Assembly (NCBI GenBank): GCA_964365905.1
Contig: CAYIRQ010000090.1
Coordinates: forward strand, 1 to 5,070
DNA from: CAYIRQ01 sp964365905
GTDB taxonomy: Bacteria; Patescibacteriota; Gracilibacteria; Peribacterales; Peribacteraceae
Reading direction: 5' to 3'
Length of the DNA: 5,070 nucleotides
The position numbers and the translations under genes are program-made. How positions within the stretch are numbered: the first letter of the stretch is position 1; each line of letters opens with the position of its first letter. Below, one piece after another: positions 4,887 through 5,070 of the stretch. The notes under the pieces were generated by a model. It ran no database searches and was not told where the DNA came from. It saw only the letters and a program-made list of their open reading frames with translations.

Positions 4887-4912
4887 AGGTTTTAGGTGTT
4901 AGGTTCTAGGTG
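4886..4912. repeat. Heptamer tandem repeat (TAGGTNN, almost 4 copies)
   Basis: Units TAGGTTT, TAGGTGT, TAGGTTC and TAGGTG follow each other with a strict 7-bp period. This is a different sequence from the array at 1888-1911 but has the same period and the same leading TAG. It lies in the 126-bp divergent spacer between the peroxiredoxin and the plus-strand reading frame. Confidence 0.78.
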
Positions 4913-4942
4913 AAAGCACATGCACTCGCTTCAATGGTGAGC

Positions 4943-4948
4943 TACAAT
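4943..4948 (+). promoter_or_regulatory. -10-like TACAAT, 9 nt before the ATG at 4958
   Basis: TACAAT is followed by nine bases and then ATG, the same hexamer and spacing as at the DUF559 gene. This supports 4958 as a genuine gene start even though the frame soon ends. Confidence 0.4.
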
Positions 4949-4957
4949 TATTCACCT

Positions 4958-5032
4958 ATGAAATTCCTCAAAGAATTCGCCGGCAAGTGGGTTGCAATCA
5001 AGGAAGAAAAGGTGACTGGCATATCCGTTTAG
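4958..5032 (+). pseudogene. 24-codon plus-strand reading frame, probably the broken start of a small protein gene
   Basis: The frame reads MKFLKEFAGKWVAIKEEK and then VTGISV and a TAG stop. The opening, with its FAGKWVAI segment followed by a charged turn, resembles the start of small single-domain proteins of the DUF5678 type, which usually continue for 60 or more residues. Right after the resemblance ends, the DNA turns into repeat-like sequence (about 5036 onward) and stops appear in all three plus-strand frames near this point, so insertion or a frameshift may have cut the gene. It could also be a true short peptide. The DUF5678 link is from memory of the family and is tentative. The window ends 38 bases later. 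Confidence 0.4.
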
Positions 5033-5035
5033 TGT

Positions 5036-5066
5036 CCCTTGCCTTCTAATGGCTACGCCTTCAGCA
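5036..5066. repeat. Possible second copy of the 4850-4886 repeat family
   Basis: Shares the GCCAT core flanked by GAAG/GAAGG blocks and a GGCAAG end with 4850-4886 on the minus strand. The resemblance is partial and the element meets the window edge. Confidence 0.25.
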
Positions 5067-5070
5067 ATTT

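Noticed and set aside
1..5070. tRNA or rRNA genes
   Set aside because: No tRNA-like TTCRANNC arm with a matching acceptor stem and no rRNA-like stretch were seen by eye.

Overview
The window reads as a bacterial metagenome scaffold. It has a conventional run of exactly 100 N, housekeeping genes packed mainly on the minus strand, short intergenic gaps filled with dispersed repeats, and almost no Shine-Dalgarno sites. The genes are divergent members of universal families. Small genes, missing SD sites, a DUF559 nuclease and several families of short repeats would fit a candidate-phylum (Patescibacteria/CPR-like) genome, but no marker gene here fixes the lineage, so that placement is a guess.

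Layout, right to left in the direction of most transcription (minus strand): a Prx5-like peroxiredoxin (4831-4355); a repeat mosaic (about 4194-4336); thymidylate kinase tmk (4164-3559); two head-to-head hairpin repeats (3481-3584); a DUF559 endonuclease-like gene (3445-3068); a third hairpin repeat (3047-3080); folD (3022-2016), interrupted by an assembly gap; a 129-bp spacer; amidophosphoribosyltransferase purF (1886-375); and the N-terminal part of a PurD-like GAR synthetase (323 to beyond base 1). At the right edge a very short plus-strand reading frame (4958-5032) starts like a small-protein gene but stops after 24 codons.

The metabolic theme is nucleotides. PurF makes phosphoribosylamine, PurD ligates glycine to it, FolD supplies the folate one-carbon units used later in purine synthesis, and Tmk makes dTDP. 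PurF and PurD lie end to end and are probably co-transcribed. The peroxiredoxin and the DUF559 gene have no obvious link to this theme.

Main points for a second look: (1) the 100-N gap in folD is flanked by the same 55 bp on both sides, and collapsing it restores a complete 283-residue FolD, so the gap is an assembly artefact; (2) the DUF559 gene lies between copies of a hairpin repeat whose stems differ by compensating changes, and these repeats supply the stop codons of DUF559 and tmk; (3) four genes carry a -10-like hexamer exactly 6 or 9 nt before the ATG, suggesting leaderless or near-leaderless transcripts; (4) a heptamer tandem repeat abuts the purF start codon. I see no complete novel defence or biosynthetic system. 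The nearest candidate for something new is the hairpin-flanked DUF559 unit.
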